DNA from: Verticillium longisporum
Taxonomy: Eukaryota > Ascomycota > Sordariomycetes > Glomerellales > Plectosphaerellaceae
DNA length: 64,000 bases
Assembly (NCBI GenBank): GCA_019188255.1
Contig: JAETXT010000008.1
Span: 2,666,001-2,730,000, forward strand
Direction: 5' to 3'
Numbering within the stretch: the stretch's first letter is position 1; every line of letters begins with the position of its first letter. Positions 20,642 through 30,881 of this stretch are shown piece by piece. A program made the position numbers and the translations under genes. The notes beneath the pieces are model-generated. The model was not told the DNA's origin, did no database searches, and saw only the letters and a program-made list of their open reading frames with translations.

Positions 20642-21390
20642 GGACGCAGACGAAAGAGACAGAGACAGGAAAAGAGAAACTGACGGCAGCAGCCATGAAA
20701 GTCGCGCGCGAACGCAAATCGTCCGTCCTCGCCTCCAACGCCGTGCACCACCGCGTCGACTCGCTCACGGGCGTCGTCACCCTCGCCGTCGTCCTCGGCG
20801 CCAACATCCTCTCCAACGCCGCCTGGCTCGACCCGGTCGGCGGCCTCTTCATCTCGCTCCTCGTCGTCAAGGCCGGCGCCGAGAACACGGTCAGCGCCCT
20901 CTACGAGCTCGCCGACCGCAGCATCGACGACGACGTCCGCGCCTCGGTCGCGCGCCACGCCCGCGCGAGCCTCGACGCCCGCGGCGTCGGCCGTGACGTC
21001 GAGGTCCGCGACATCGCCGGCGTCAAGAGCGGCCAGAACTACCTCGTCGACGTCGAGCTTGCTGTTCCCGGCGACTGGACCGTCGACGAGGCGCGCGAGG
21101 TCGAGGCTGCCGTGCGCGAGAGGGTCGGCGCCAAGGTGCGCGGTGTGCGCCGTGTGCGCGTCCGCTACGTGCCCAAGGAGGCGCCCGTTGCTGGCAAGTT
21201 TGACGAGTATATCTCGGGCGAGGTCAGCCAGCGGGCGTCGCCCGAGTCGGAGGACGAGGACGAGCACGACCATGACCATGACCATGGGCACGCGAATGGC
21301 AACGGCAACGGACACGCCAACGGCAATGGCCACAGCCACGCGAATGGCAATGGCAATGGCAATGGTCATGCACATGAGAAGCACCAGTGA
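19373..21390 (+). CDS. Cation diffusion facilitator, mitochondrial Mmt1/Mmt2-like, frameshifted
   Basis: Metal/proton antiporter of the CDF family; the Mmt1/2 group acts in mitochondrial metal handling. The conserved core starts at 20018 (MGADQKRS, then His-rich DNTYLTSSNKND). The frame is open upstream to 19373, with an acid-poor Arg/Ser/Thr-rich sequence that fits a targeting peptide but could be leader. Core motifs: ITRIGLFSNLGMA, SLTDLASDVLTLATVSWS, FGKVESLGSLG, a His/Gly loop, then NAVHHRVDSLTG, LDPVGGLFISLLV and a C-terminal cytoplasmic domain ending in a His/Asn/Gly tail. The second exon begins at 20693 (CC, then ATGAAAGTCGCG). The intron 20587-20692 has a weak GTTTTG donor and a (GA)22 tract. 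At about 20573 two bases appear missing, because LYHA sits in another frame directly after KE. The TM2 metal ligand His is Arg here (AWRSLTD). Confidence 0.82.
20597..20640. repeat. (GA)22 microsatellite in the transporter intron
   Basis: Forty-four bases of perfect GA dinucleotide start ten bases after the proposed donor. If retained, it would add an (RE)n peptide before a stop, so splicing is required for the conserved product. Confidence 0.92.
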
Positions 21391-22552
21391 GGGCTGGATA
21401 TGCCGTTTTTGTTTCTTTTTCGTCTTTTTGTCAGCCGCAGATAGGTGATCCAATTCTGGTCTGGAGACATGGCTTTCCAACATGGGGCATTTGAATTCCC
21501 GAGTAGTCCAGAAAAAGCCGGCCACGGCTGGGACAGGGCTGGCTGGCCGGTGCAGGTGCGTCCTGCGTGGGAATGGCGTTTTGGGGTTTCTGATCGGGCT
21601 GAGGCTACACTTGGCCCACGCTTGTTGACGGGAGACACACAAGGCAGCTCTGCCGGCATCAATTACTATCTTCTTCTCATCCCAGCCTGATCTGATACTG
21701 GGCCTTTGCGATGCTTTTATGATGATGATGCAATGCCTGTCGACGCCGACGTCGGAGGCCACCTCGACCTTCCCATCTCGGTCGGGCTCTCCACATGGCG
21801 TCCACGCCCGGGGATGCTCGGACAAAAAAGACACGATCGGGACCTGGCAGCCTGGACCCCCCAGTGCCAAGAGCCAAGAGCTCGAAAGGCGACACTCCGA
21901 GGGATGGCACCAGCCAAGATGACGATTGGCGCGCATGAGCCCACGGCAGCACAGGCGCTGGGGACCCGACTCGCTGGGGACTCGACTCGCTGGGGACCCG
22001 ACTCGCTGGGAAGCTCGACCAAAGGCTAGCCCAAAGGATACACGTAGTAGCACCCAGCACTTTTAGCACCAGCACTCTTAGCACCCAGCGCTTTCAGCAC
22101 CCGGCGCTTTTAGTACAAGGCACTTGTACAAGGCACTTTTGGCACCAGAGGCCTGCATTTAGCCTAAATCGCGTCGAGGCGCTTTGCAGCCACATGTTGC
22201 GGCAAGCGGGCCAGCAAAGCACAATGAGGGGTCCCACCCTGCTCGGGCGGCCAAGGCTGAGGGTCCCCGTTTCTGCCCCTCGAACATGTGCATGTCACTC
22301 TGAGCTCGGAGGCTGTTGCGTTGAGCAGCCTGGACCCAGACACGTACACGTACACAGTACCTACGCAGAGAGGTACTGCCGCCATCCCCGCGTCACGATG
22401 ATGGGCTGACCCGGAAAAAAATAACGGTCGCACATGAGGGGTCTGGTGTTTAAAGGACCAAGAGCCTGGTCTTTTCTGCCTGTTTCTCCCATTTGACCTT
22501 TTTTTTTTTTTCCTTTCTTGTTTCTTCCGACTCTGCATCCTCCTCGCCCGTC
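21391..22552. other. Intergenic region and D-xylulokinase promoter
   Basis: No gene seen. It holds the transporter 3' end, a 16-bp triplicated repeat at 21961-22008, a run of degenerate AGCACCCAGCRCTTTT-like elements at 22048-22140, and a poly-T tract at about 22500-22511 just before the xylulokinase start. Confidence 0.6.
21961..22008. repeat. 16-bp direct repeat x3, unit GGGACYCGACTCGCTG
   Basis: Three contiguous copies, the central one with C to T at base 6. They lie about 550 bp upstream of the D-xylulokinase start, next to a second family of degenerate repeats. Confidence 0.88.
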
Positions 22553-24399
22553 ATGTCTGCTGAGGGCCCCTTGTATCTTGGGTTCGACCTGTCGACTCAG
22601 CAGCTCAAAGGTACTTCCTGCCCCTCATCCCCTCGCCTGCCTCGCCTGCCTCGCCTGCCCTGCTGCCCTCCAAAACGTCCTCCTCTCCATCCCATCACAC
22701 CCCTCGACCTTACCACAATCTTACCGGACCCTACGCTGACCAGCCAGCCATCGTTGTCCAGTCCGACCTCACCGTCGTCGCCGAGGTCAAGGTCGATTTT
22801 GACGCTGACTTTGGCTCCAAGTACAACATCACAAAAGGCGTCCTCACCAACGACGCCGAACATGAAGTCTTTGCCCCCGTAGCCCTCTTCCTCGAGGCCC
22901 TCGACCTTGCTCTCGACCGCCTGCGCGAGACGAGCCCCGACAGCGTGGCCCGCATCAAGGGCATCTCCGGTTCCTGCCAGCAGCACGGCAGCACGTACTG
23001 GTCCGCCGAGGCCGAGTCCCTGCTCGCCAACCTCGACCCCGCCAAGGCCCTCGTCGACCAGCTCACCGATGCCTTCTCCCACCCCTACGCTCCCAACTGG
23101 CAGGATGGCAGCACCCAGGCCCAGTGCGACCGCTTCGACGAGCACCTCGGCGACGCCCAGCGTCTGGCCCACGTCACCGGCAGCGCCGCCCACCACCGCT
23201 TCACCGGCACCCAGATCATGCGCCTCCGCGAGAAGCTGCCCGCCATGTACGCCGCCACCGCCCGCATATCGCTCATCTCCTCCTTCCTCGCCTCCCTGCT
23301 CCTGGGCCGCATCGCCCCCTTGGACATCAGCGACATTACGGGCATGAACCTCTGGGACATTCCCTCGGCTGCCTGGTCCGACGAGCTCATCTCCCTCGCT
23401 GCCGGCGGTGCTGGGGACAAGGCCGCCGCCCTGCGCGCGAAGCTCGGCGAACCTGAGCACGACGGCGGCGCCTCTCTCGGCACCATCGCCCCCTACTTCC
23501 AGCGCCGCCACGGCTTCGCCCCCGACTGCCACATCACGCCCTTCACCGGCGACAACCCTGCCACCATCCACGGCCTGCCGCAGCTGCCCATGGACGCCAT
23601 TGACTCCCTCGGCACCTGCAGCACCTTTCTCATGATCACGCCCATTTACAAGCCCGACGCCAGCTACCACTTTATGAACCACCCGACCACCCCCGGCCAG
23701 TACATGTTCATGCTGTGCTACAAGAACGGTGGTCTCGCGCGTGAGCAGATCCGCGACCGCATCGGCAAGGACGACAGGGACCCCTGGGCCGCCTTCAACA
23801 AGGCCGTCACCTCGACGCCCGTCCTCGGTGCCGCCTCGGACAAGGACGACAGGAAGCTCGGTCTCTACTTCCCCCGCCCCGAAATCGTGCCCAACATCCG
23901 CGCCGGCACCTACCGACACACCCTCTCCCCGAGCGGCGCGCTTGCCGAGGCCAAGGAGGAATGGACGCCAGAGATGGACGCCCGCATCATTGTCGAGAGC
24001 CAGGCCCTCAGCATGCGCCTCCGCAGCCGCAACCTCGTCCACGCCCCCAGCGAGGGGCTCCCCGCGCAGCCACGTCGCATCTACCTCGTCGGCGGCGGCT
24101 CGCTGAACCCGGCCATCGGCCAGGTGTTGGGCGAGGTCCTCGGCGGCGCCGAGGGCGTCTACAGGCTCGACGTCGGTGGCAACGCTTGCGCGCTTGGCGG
24201 CGCCTACAAGGCCGTCTGGGCGCGGGAGAGGAAGGAGGGCGAGACGGTTGACGAGCTCATCGGTGCGAGGTGGAAGGAGGACGAGGCTGTCGAGAGGGTT
24301 GACGTCGGGTACAGGAAGGGCGTGTTTGAGAGGTACGGAGAGGTTGTTGATCCGTTTGAGGAGATGGAGAAGAGGATTCTCAAGGTTGCGAAAAACTGA
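22553..24399 (+). CDS. xkiA: D-xylulokinase
   Basis: ATP-dependent phosphorylation of D-xylulose to D-xylulose 5-phosphate, the last step of fungal xylose and arabinose catabolism before the pentose phosphate pathway; cytosolic. Exons 22553-22610 and 22748-24399 give 569 residues, normal for the family. The 137-nt intron (donor GTACTT, branch CTGAC, acceptor CCAG) joins YLGFDLSTQQLK to AIVVQSDLTVV, rebuilding the FGGY-kinase phosphate-binding start. Other motifs are SCQQHGSTYW, FTGTQIMRL, DITGMNLWDI, the catalytic-region TPFTGDNPATIHG, FMLCYKNGGLAREQIRD, and the C-terminal LVGGGSLNPAIGQVLGEVLGG plus GGNACALGGAYKA. No frame defects. The transporter lies upstream on the same strand, and the gene converges on the Thr-rich membrane protein. 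Confidence 0.96.
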
Positions 24400-24976
24400 G
24401 TTTCTTGTTGTCTTCTCTATTGTCCCTCATAACGTCTCACGGCGATCACTGGTGTTGGATGATGGGTAAATAGATCACTGGCAGGCAAGTTTAGCAGAAA
24501 ACGGGGAAAGCCAGCACAATGACTGAACGGCCGTCTCACGCAATGCCAAACACTTTACAAATGTCACAAAAGTCAAAACGCCATCGGGATGAAACTGCCA
24601 ATTTGTTTTGCCTAGCCTAAGGTAACGATGAGAGAAAGGATCTCTTCCCACATTGAGTCCAAACTATCCATGCTCCCTCTTGAGGGAGAGAGAAGAGTAG
24701 CCCAACTGCCAGGGGAAAGCCTCGATTCCAAACCCTTTAACCTAGAGACCAAGAATGCCGGCTTGAACTGGCCAGTTGACTCCCTGAATATCCAGCGCAC
24801 GCCGGCGCGATGAAGCCTGAAACGCCGAAAAAATCACAACCTGCCTCGGTTCAAAAGCCCAAGGCTTGGTGCCCCTGCTTGCTTCAGCCAGACTCCTCCA
24901 GGCGAAAGAGTCCACGCCAAAGCACGCTGCCGCCCCCTCATATGATGAGGGAGGAACAGGTTCGAGGGACATTCCT
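24400..24976. other. Convergent 3' spacer, xylulokinase / Thr-rich protein
   Basis: 577 bp between two convergent stop codons. It presumably holds both 3' untranslated regions. No coding signal. Confidence 0.6.
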
Positions 24977-27824
24977 TTAGAAAAGGCACAGAAGCGCCGC
25001 AAAGGCGAGGACGAGCGAGAAGACGCTGGCGCGCGCGTCGGCGCGCTTCTCGCCGCCCGAGACCTCGACGGGCCAGGCCAGCGACGCCGTGGCGTTGGCG
25101 CCGGGGCCGGGGAGGAAGCCCGACACGTGCAGGGAGCGGGTCTCGTTGGCGGGGGGCGGGGCGTGGGTGCTGAGGCCGGCTGTGACGAGCACGGTCGAGT
25201 TGAGGCCGATGGTGCGCGTCAGGGTCAGGACCTCGGTGCTGGTCTCGAGGGCCGTGGCGGCGTGCTCGATGAGGGTGCCGTCGATGGTGGTCTGGAGGGT
25301 GCGCGTGACGAGGGCGGTGTGGGTGATGGTGCTGTAGAGCGTGATCGGGGCCGAGACGACGATGGGGTTGGTGACTGTGACGGACAGCTCTTGGGTCGCG
25401 GTTGCGTAGATTGTCTTCGTCTCGTGGGCGGCGTCACTGGCGGTTGGTGCTGTGAGGTGCTCGGTGGCGTACTCGGTGGCGTACTCGGTCTTGGTCACGG
25501 TCTGCACGTCTGCGTCCTCGGCGACGGGGCTGGACGGGGCTGACGAGGGGGGCTCGACGGTCACGGTGACGACGCCGCCGTGGAGGGTTGTGGTGCCGAT
25601 GCGGACGGTGATGGTGGTGAACATGGAGACCTTGGTCGTCAGGACCGCGGACTCGATGACGCTGACGGTGTGCGTGGCAATGTCCGTCTCCGTCAGGGTG
25701 AGGACCTGCGTCTCAGTGACGGGGGCTTCCGACGAGAAGGAAGACGTGGTAGACGCCTTGATCGGGGTACCTGGCTGTGCGAGCACGTCCGAAGTGGTCA
25801 TCTCGAACTCAGTCGACAGGGTCTGAACGACGGTCTGGACCTCGGTCGTCAGAAAGGTGACTGTCACGATGCCGTGGCGGGTGTGAGTGACCACAGAGGT
25901 AGTAGGGTAGACAGTCGTTGTGGTCTCGACAGGCACGGGACTGGCGACCTTAGTCACAGTGATGAACACCGTTTGGCCGGCGGCACAAGTCTCATGGACC
26001 TCAGTTTGGACGGGGATGAGGGTAGTGAAGACAGTGTGATCGCGGGTGACGCGGATAGTCGTGGTGCCACCGACGACCGTGGTGGTGGCCATGATGGTGG
26101 CGACATCCGTGGGGGCTTCCACCGTGATAGTCGTGGTCAGAGACACCGTGGGAGTGACTGTGATGGTGGTCTCGGTGGTGGAGGTGCTAGAGGTGCTCAA
26201 GCTGCTGGAGACAGACGAGGAGGCCACCTCGGTGGTCACGTCAGATGAGATGGCAGACGAGACACCACCAGAGACGGTGACTGTGGAAGTCACAGGGGGA
26301 GGAACGAGGGAAGACGACTCCTCAGAAGCCATGACTGTAGAGGTCACCTCAGGGGCAACAACAGACGACTCCTCTGCATCGACCGTCACCGTGAGAGTGG
26401 CCATGCTGTGCTCAATCACAGTCAGGGTGCTTCCAATCACAGTCTCGACGATCTCGGCAGTCTCAGTGGCCAGGATCGTCTCGACGATAGCCTCGGTCAC
26501 ACCAGAGGTGACGGTCTGGTACTGGGTGAATGTGTGGGTGGCATTGCGGTAACGAGTGATGGTACCGCCGTTGATGGTTTCAACAACCGTATCATCAGCG
26601 ACCACAGTGTCAGTCGTGCTACGACCATGTCAGCGCTTGTGAAAAGGCAAAGGGGCCAGATTTGTAGACTCACGTGACAGCTTCTGAGGCAGCAGGACCG
26701 GTGAGGGCAAGAGCGTCAGAAGTGGCCTGAATACCAGCAGTGCTGTCGAGGGAAACTGTGGCAAACACGGTAGCGGTCTTGGTGAGTGAGACGGTGCTGT
26801 TAGAGACAGTGGTGTTGACAGCGGAGGTGGTCTGGGAGCCATAGGCCTCAGGAGCGCCAGCAGTCGAAGTGACAACCGTGGTGTTGGGGAACGCGTAGCT
26901 GTAAGTGGCGTGGAAGTCACGGCGGGCAAGCTGAGGGAAAGTATCCTCAGCATCTTCGACACGGACATTGAAGGTGACACGACCTGCACATGTTAGATGT
27001 TGTCGTGAAAAGGCGTGCATGCGCATACCAGAGGCGAGAAGGCCAAGGCCAAAGACGGCAAGAACCAGGGCCATGAACACAGTCATGAAACCGCAAGCAG
27101 GGAGGTAGCCCTTCGAGCGATGTTTCTTGACGCGGACACTCTGGGCGGCCATCGGGCGAGTGACCGGAAAGCCGTCCTCAGGGGGGTAGTCGAACACGTC
27201 CTCGTAGTACTCGAACTTGTCAGGAACACTGACAGTGTGCTGCTCCACTGCGCCATGTTAGTGTGACATCTTGTTCGTTGGAAACAGGCTGGACTCGCTT
27301 GCTTTGACTGCTCGTCAGAGAGTGTCTAAAAGTGTGGTTAGTTACTGGTTGACCAAAGAGACCCGCTTAACACGAAAAGAATATGAAGGACGGAATAAGA
27401 GACAAATCAGATGGCGACAATGCGGAAGTTGCGATGTCATCCCCGAGAGGCAGCTCTTAAAGCATGAAAAGAGCCAAAGTCAAGAGATAACTGACAAAGC
27501 TTCAGGTTCGTGATTGGATGATGAATGCCCTGCAAAAGAATGACAACCCGCAATGTTGAGGCAGAAACGAGGACGAGAGATGCTGTTTGTGGTCTGCTGG
27601 GATATGAAGTGTGCACATGTAAAGACAAGGAAGGAACAGCAAGATAACGCGCTCTTGTGTGAATCAGAGGAGGAAACATGACAGACGAGGAGAGCATTCA
27701 AAGAAGCGCCAGAAGAGCGACTTCCGTACTAAGAAAACGCGACTTTAAAAAACAAATGCTTGCTGGAGAGTGTTCCGGCAACTGAATGAAATTGCGTGCA
27801 GAAAAGAACCAACCGAGACTTACT
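24977..27824 (-). CDS. Thr/Val/Ser-rich single-pass membrane protein, split start codon
   Basis: Predicted surface protein of unknown function. Exons on the minus strand: 27824 (one base, the A of ATG), 27247-27029, 26983-26674 and 26618-24977, giving 723 residues in a consistent frame. Introns: 576 nt (GTAAGT donor, CTAAC branch, GCAG acceptor), 45 nt and 55 nt (each with a CTAAC or CTGAC branch). The start codon forms only on joining A to TGGAGCAG. The next Met would be MAAQSVRV. The N-terminus is acidic, then basic (VRVKKHRSKG), followed by a transmembrane helix (MTVFMALVLAVFGLGLLASG). Next comes an ectodomain of roughly 600 residues built from TTVTV-like repeats, O-glycosylation-rich. The C-terminus ends in a hydrophobic tail (ASVFSLVLAFAALLCLF) resembling a GPI-attachment signal. 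No catalytic motif. The leader upstream of 27824 is CT-rich. Confidence 0.8.
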
Positions 27825-30308
27825 TGATTTGCTGAATGAGCGTGGAGCCTAAGCAAGTCGACTAATGAGAGCCAGAAAGATCAAGTCGTGGAGACGAGGC
27901 GGTCGCGGAGAGACTGGGAACTGGGGGCCGGTTGAAGAACGCGGGAGAGTGAAAGTGAAAGTGGGTGGTGGAGGTAAGGAAACAAAGCAGAACGCCAGGA
28001 GTTGGCGGAGGAGTTGACAACTGAGTGTATGTGGGGCGCGGTGGCTCTGAGGAGGAAGGAGCGAAAACGTATTTGTGCCCATAGCCGAGATGCACAAAAA
28101 TACAGTTGTTAAGTATGACAGAAGTTGCAATATTCCGTGCTCAGGCCGTCTCAGTGAATGCAGAAACTGCTAACATGTCAAGCAGCGGCTGTGCCCTCAC
28201 TAGAGCCGCAAGCCATATAGACCTCTACGACGTACAGACAGCACATGGAGCAGTCCATACGCAATATCAAAGGGAACAGCATCAAGGCACATTATAGTGA
28301 GGTGATAGTATGCATAGCTTTTTACCCTCAATTTTATCTCATTCTTTGGGCCCTGTGCAATGACCCGGAGAAATCTGTAGCGACAAATGGTAAAACTCGA
28401 TGAAGTCTTCGACACGAGACAAGGCCTGAGCAACAAATCTATTGAGAAGAAGTTACACAATTGGTGCTCCAGACGGTGGAAGGAGATGTCAAGCCGAACA
28501 AATGTTTTTCAGGTCTCATTCATCAATGTTTTGCAGAGATTGCGCCTCCACGCCGAAGCAATGAGAGTAGTTCAGCGCCACGCCTCTGACCCGTTACGGT
28601 ACTTACTCTCATTAAAGAGCATGATTCCTTTCAGCAACAAGTAGGGTAAATTCTTGTTTTGAGGTCAATTATGAACTCATATCACGCAGCTGGCCAGTGA
28701 TGCTCGGCCAACTTTTTCTCAGATAGCGGGGAACACATCGATCACTATACCAGAGTAGGTCGGTGAACGTGTCCTTGAAGCGTAGTGAGCTGTTGCCGTC
28801 TTTGGTCCTTACATGTGTTTGGTGAGGGTACATAAATGGGGCTTTTAAAACAATCAAATGAATGACGCGCAGAGGCTTCACGCTGTGCTGTCTCTATACT
28901 TCTATAGATTTTGACAGACTTGCTGGTTATCTGTGGCTAAGGATGTTGAGACAATCTACGTGACCGACCAGGCGCGCCCAATAAGCTGCAGCAGTCGAGG
29001 ACAAGAAGTATCCCATGTGCATAAGCCTGGCTGTACTGATCCGTCAGAGCGTGTGGACGAGGAGAGTGGAGAAGTCCTTCGCAGGTGATGTACGCAGTCA
29101 ATTTTGAGGTATGTCGTAGAAATACATCTGAATCCTAGCCTGCCGCAACTAAGAGGGGCTTTGCAGCCTTTACATACGCAATCTCATGGTCCTGAGCCCT
29201 CTAAGTTAAGCCGCAGTCCCATGGCTCCGCAGATGCTTTTTGACATTCAACAACACGCCATACGCATTCCCCCATGTGAGAAAAGACCAACATTCCAAGA
29301 TGTTGTACAAGGAGAAGCCTGCTTCGAGCAAGACACCGTTAATCGACTTTGTACACGAGCCTAGCAACATATCCTCGTAAGCAACAGGCTCATCGCAGCT
29401 GCAATTCAGCTCCTTGTGCGCTCCTGAGAGGTGCAAGTACTTCAGAATTATCGTCAGTATTCCACACCCCTACCTCAGTACTGAAATTTCGGTCGATCTT
29501 TCACCGGAAGGTAGGCTCAGCTTGACCAGTAGGTAGTCTATTTGATACACGGGCCATTCGTGGCATTCACGGAAAATCCGGCATATGTGACAAGACTGCC
29601 GCCTCGCGGAGCGAGGTTTGCTCTGCCCCTGGTCAAGTTCTTTTCGACGGTGAAGAGCGTTTGGTAACTTCGAGTCGCATGGTCAGCACAGTGTCTGTCA
29701 TGGACGTTTTAACAGGGTTTCCAGGTGTCCTACTATGTTGTCGAGCAGCTCGCGTTGGCGGACAGGGTTATCTGCAGGACCCCAGTGATCTTGAACGACT
29801 TGTTTGTTGGCGTCTCTGAAGCGCTGCTTATTGATAGCATGTGACTGGGGTGTGACAGTGCGGAAAGATTTAGAACAGTGTGGTACTGGGACAGGAAAGT
29901 CTTGGGACAATGTGATGTTGGGACGGGAGGACGTGGCCGGTGCCTTTGTGCTTAGTCTGTTATGTTCTTCAATGAAACAAGTTGAATTGTTTTCGGACGT
30001 AGAGGGTGCTGGGACGAGCTACTTTTGGGATAAAGAAGTCCCAGGACGATAGGAATGTTGTCTTGGGACACTGTAGTTCTGGGAAGAAATCGTGTGGAGG
30101 CAGGAGAGTCTGGAGACAATGGGGTCTGTTGGTGCCTGACTAAGGCTGCTTCGTTTGTCATCTTTGGGAGAAGTGGGACATTGCTGGGCAGGAAGTGGTC
30201 AAACGCGGGACGCGTGAGGATGCCTTCCTTATTTGAACTTCCCTTCTTCATCACCACTTCTGAGTCTTTCTTCTTCATCACCACTTCTGAGTCTTTCTTA
30301 CGGTCGCG
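27825..30308. other. Gene-poor region between the Thr-rich protein and a small gene
   Basis: The part next to 27824 is the CT-rich minus-strand leader of the Thr-rich protein gene. From about 28100 to 29880 no frame shows similarity or splice support. A short inverted repeat, CCTCGC-GGA-GCGAGG, lies near 29602-29616. From 29884 the sequence has reiterated TGGGAC motifs and a 27-bp tandem duplication. Confidence 0.55.
30247..30300. repeat. 27-bp tandem duplication in a gene leader
   Basis: Two copies of a 27-bp CT-rich unit starting TTCATCACCACTTCTGAG lie end to end, finishing nine bases before the ATG at 30309. They form the CT-rich leader of the small gene. Confidence 0.88.
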
Positions 30309-30881
30309 ATGGCAGGCCAACCCGATGACCGCCAAGTTGCGGGTGACTTTACTACACATGCTGAACAGAGTGCATTGCTACCCAATGTTCCGGCTCTTGA
30401 TGGCGGTGCACAAATATTAGCGGCAATGGAGGGTTTGCAGCAGGGGCTGGTGCGGTTGGAACGCCGCTGTGAACGCTTTGAACACCGCTTTGATGCCTTG
30501 GAAGTGAGGCTTAGAGCCGGGTGAGTGATGCCTGGGGCTCGTCTTGCGGTCGAGCTAACTTGGGTTCTTTAATAGGGAAGCAAATACGTTGGCGCGAACT
30601 CTCAACAGCATTGTGAAAGGGGCAGGACAAGTGTTGGAACCTTTACGGAGTTTGAGGACAGGGGAGGTTATCGAGGGTTTTCCTGAGACCTTGGCGGAAA
30701 TTAATCGTATGAACTGTAAGTTCGTGAATGCTCCCTTCGAGGTATGACGTTTTCGCTTACTGCTGTAGCACAACCGTTGAACGCGATCTTGGAGGAATTG
30801 GACCAGAAACTAGGAGGAACACTGATGGAGAGGAAGCGTCAGTTAAAGTTGCTCTGTGGTGTTGTGACGGAGCTGGTGTAG
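30309..30881 (+). CDS. Small coiled-coil hypothetical protein (154 aa), three exons
   Basis: Exons 30309-30520, 30576-30715 and 30769-30881 join in frame to 154 residues. Introns are 55 and 53 nt with GTGAGT and GTAAGT donors and TAG acceptors. The fit of both introns to a single frame supports a real gene that no single open frame reveals. The N-terminus is acidic and unstructured. An amphipathic helix follows (GLVRLERRCERFEHRFDALE), then ANTLARTLNSIV, TGEVIEGFPETLAEINRM, and a C-terminal helix (LNAILEELDQKLGG then ERKRQLKLLCGVV). This arrangement (RF-rich coil, EIP/GFP-T-EI linker, short C-terminal helix) resembles small uncharacterised proteins common in ascomycetes. I know of no function, and membrane or signal sequences are absent. 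Confidence 0.7.

Noticed and set aside
19738..22053. 771-codon minus-strand frame across the metal transporter and its 3' region
   Set aside because: Contains the complement of the GA tract as a Ser-Leu repeat and shows no domain. The sense strand carries CDF motifs.
22597..24042. 481-codon minus-strand frame opposite D-xylulokinase
   Set aside because: Antisense shadow rich in Val, Gly and Glu. The plus-strand kinase is unambiguous.
29602..29616. CCTCGC-GGA-GCGAGG inverted repeat as terminator or RNA hairpin
   Set aside because: A six-base stem with a three-base loop is expected by chance at this scale, and no adjacent transcript unit supports it.
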